This document shows, one piece after another, positions 62,678 through 64,000 of a stretch of 64,000 nucleotides of DNA. This stretch comes from Fimbriimonadaceae bacterium (GTDB lineage Bacteria > Armatimonadota > UBA10988): positions 27,966 to 91,965 of the forward strand of contig JADZEX010000045.1 of assembly GCA_020850355.1 (NCBI GenBank), read 5' to 3'. Below the pieces are notes generated by a model. The model had not been told where the DNA came from. It ran no database searches and saw only the letters and a list, made by a program, of their open reading frames with translations. A program made the translations under genes and the position numbers. Numbering within the stretch: position 1 is the first letter of the stretch; every line of letters starts with the position of its first letter.

Positions 62678-63799
62678 ATGTGGTACCGCTGGGCCGTGAT
62701 CTGCGGCTGTTGCTGGTTTTTGCCGAGCCGCGCCATGCCGACGCTCGAAGCAAGTTGGGAGCCGGCTGCTACGGCCGCCTGCGGCGACCTGGCCCCAGGG
62801 CAGTTGCTGCTGACCAACCGTGGCGACCGCGCACTGCTGGTGCAGAGCGTCGCGAGCCCCGACGATCCGGGCGCCGGGCTGGTCGAGTTGACTCGCTCGT
62901 TCTACGGGGCGCTCCAGGTCGACGGCGACCGCTGGCTCTATCGAGCGCACGTCCGCAATACCGCCGGGCCGTTCAGCCTGGGGCTGGTGCTGCCGCGGGA
63001 GACCCTGCGGCTCGCCTGGGACCTGCGCCTGGTGACGCCGCTGGTGCGACTTGGCCTGACGGTCCAACAGGCTGCCCAGCCCTACGACGGCAGCGCCGCC
63101 TCCCTGGCGCCGTTCCGCGTGATGGTGGGCACTGGTCCCAGCAAGGCGGGGCCGCTGGAGTTCGAGCCGTTCTCCGCCGACCGCTGGGCGCCGGTGGCCA
63201 CGCGAACCGCCCGGGTGACCGACGACGTCGACGCGGAGACCCGCTGGACGGTGGTCGTCGGCAACGCGCCGGACGAACCGCTGGCAGTCAGCCTGCCGGT
63301 GGTCGTGCCGCCTGGCTTCGATCTGGCCGCCGCGACTGCCCGTGCCGCGGAGTTGGCGCCGGGTCCAGCCGACCGCCGCGGGCTGGCCTGGTGTAGCAAG
63401 CTGCGCGCCTGGGTGGTCAGCGAGCCAACACGGACCTGGCTGCTGCGCAGCCCCGCCCAGGGCGAGGCCGGCCCGCTGATCGCCGCGGTCGACCCGGAAG
63501 TGCTGACCGCGCTGGACCGCACCGGCCGGGTCGTCTTCCGCCTCGGCCAGCCCCGCCGGCACGGCGGCGCGGAGCAGGACGGCGGCTGGAAGCTGGCCGG
63601 ACGCTGGCCCGTGACGCGACGCGAGGTGGTCGAGGAAGTGATCGACCCTGAAGCGGCCAGCGCGCACTGGGACCAGTTGGTGACGGTGGAGGCAGCCGAC
63701 TTCGAGGACTTCGTCCGCGCGATGCAGCCCCACCAGACCCGCCTCCGCCACTTCCGGCAGCCGATCGGCAGCGGCTACTTCGCGCTGGAGCGGGGCTGA
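62678..63799 (+). CDS. Hypothetical secreted beta-rich protein
   Basis: Signal peptide with a Cys-rich core (AVICGCCWFLPSRA) and a 373-residue product with no recognised domain. The pattern of alternating hydrophobic residues suggests beta sandwiches, with segments like LLLTNRGDRALLVQSV and DETRWTVVVGNAP-type strands, as in carbohydrate-associated exported proteins. It follows the glycosidase-like gene by 53 bp on the same strand with AGGGAG before ATG 62678, so the two may act together. Confidence 0.6.
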   Translation: MWYRWAVICGCCWFLPSRAMPTLEASWEPAATAACGDLAPGQLLLTNRGDRALLVQSVASPDDPGAGLVELTRSFYGALQVDGDRWLYRAHVRNTAGPFSLGLVLPRETLRLAWDLRLVTPLVRLGLTVQQAAQPYDGSAASLAPFRVMVGTGPSKAGPLEFEPFSADRWAPVATRTARVTDDVDAETRWTVVVGNAPDEPLAVSLPVVVPPGFDLAAATARAAELAPGPADRRGLAWCSKLRAWVVSEPTRTWLLRSPAQGEAGPLIAAVDPEVLTALDRTGRVVFRLGQPRRHGGAEQDGGWKLAGRWPVTRREVVEEVIDPEAASAHWDQLVTVEAADFEDFVRAMQPHQTRLRHFRQPIGSGYFALERG

Positions 63800-63880
63800 G
63801 GGCACCGGGCTGCCGCTGCTGCGCTGGCCCGGAGAAGCGGCGCCTCCCCTCACGCGCCACCGCGGCGGGCTGGCCGGCGG

Positions 63881-63972
63881 CTGTTTCACGTGAAACACCC
63901 GCCCCCTGTTTCACGTGAAACACCCGGCCGCTGTTGCCCGTGAAACACCCGCCCCCTGTTTCACGTGAAACA
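63881..63972. repeat. parS-like palindrome cluster 9 (25-bp tandem array)
   Basis: Four palindromes start at 63882, 63907, 63932 and 63957, exactly 25 bp apart. The third has two changes (TTGCCCG in place of TTTCACG). The 9-bp linkers are nearly alike (CCCGCCCCC or CCCGGCCGC), so this is a true 25-bp tandem repeat, tighter than any other cluster here. Confidence 0.9.
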
Positions 63973-64000
63973 GCGCACCCCAACGGCCGGCGCGCCCGGC

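Noticed and set aside
63881..63972. Mini CRISPR array
   Set aside because: Unit is 25 bp with 9-bp near-identical linkers, too short and too similar for spacers; the core is the window-wide palindrome.

Overview
The window is very GC-rich bacterial DNA from a Gram-negative-type cell. It has Shine-Dalgarno sites, many lipoproteins and signal peptides, TatC, several periplasmic-type rotamases and a cell-surface polysaccharide set. Gene content alone does not fix a phylum; an uncultivated lineage is plausible, but this is inference. The genes are mostly single-copy housekeeping (cysHDN, tatC, aroB, recJ, hom, hisA, galU, glmM-like, ppx-like) mixed with secreted beta-helix, glycosidase and lipoprotein genes. 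None of the usual origin genes (dnaA, parA, parB, gyrB) is present.

The strongest unexplained signal is a 16-bp palindrome, TGTTTCACGTGAAACA. It matches the consensus parS site bound by the chromosome-partition protein ParB. It occurs 24 times exactly and 6 more times with one or two changes in 64 kb, in eleven intergenic clusters plus one copy inside a gene. Several clusters are tandem arrays with periods of about 55 bp, about 110 bp or exactly 25 bp.

Layout. 0-1 kb: end of an FtsX-like permease. 1.1-4.3 kb: cysH-cysD-cysN operon with a promoter and a palindromic operator. 4.6-9.9 kb: three cyclophilin-type isomerases and a lipoprotein. 10-20 kb: tatC, an ABC ATPase, HAD and PfkB genes, a GNAT, a sugar-isomerase-like gene, a microcompartment-type aldehyde dehydrogenase, aroB, a DUF697 gene and tRNA-Arg(GCG). 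20.2-22.2 kb: a decayed circularly permuted ATP-grasp / alpha-E / transglutaminase operon. 22.3-31.1 kb: O-antigen-ligase-like gene, recJ, a small membrane protein, hom and a beta-helix/LamG protein. 31.4-42.6 kb: glycosidase-like, LarA-like, Ppx-like, PpiC-type, TPR, hisA, glcD-like, phosphoesterase and galU genes. 42.9-48.7 kb: small lipoproteins, a HEAT lipoprotein, a secreted caspase-like protein and glmM.

48.8-61.4 kb is an accessory island. It carries a seven-gene, translationally coupled type III-D CRISPR effector operon: a CARF nuclease-like protein, an HD-less Cas10, Cas7, Csx10, a double Cas7, Csx19 and a TIGR03986 RAMP. Facing it are a multi-pass coiled-coil membrane protein and a VWA-domain protein. 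A 101-bp direct repeat (96 percent identical) flanks the island. It consists of the last 54 bp of glmM plus the adjacent parS-like site, so the island appears to have inserted at the glmM 3' end. No CRISPR array, cas1, cas2, cas6 or integrase is visible. The likely logic is that target RNA bound by the III-D complex triggers Cas10 to make cyclic oligoadenylate, which activates the CARF protein; the membrane/VWA pair may be a further effector. That last step is a hypothesis.
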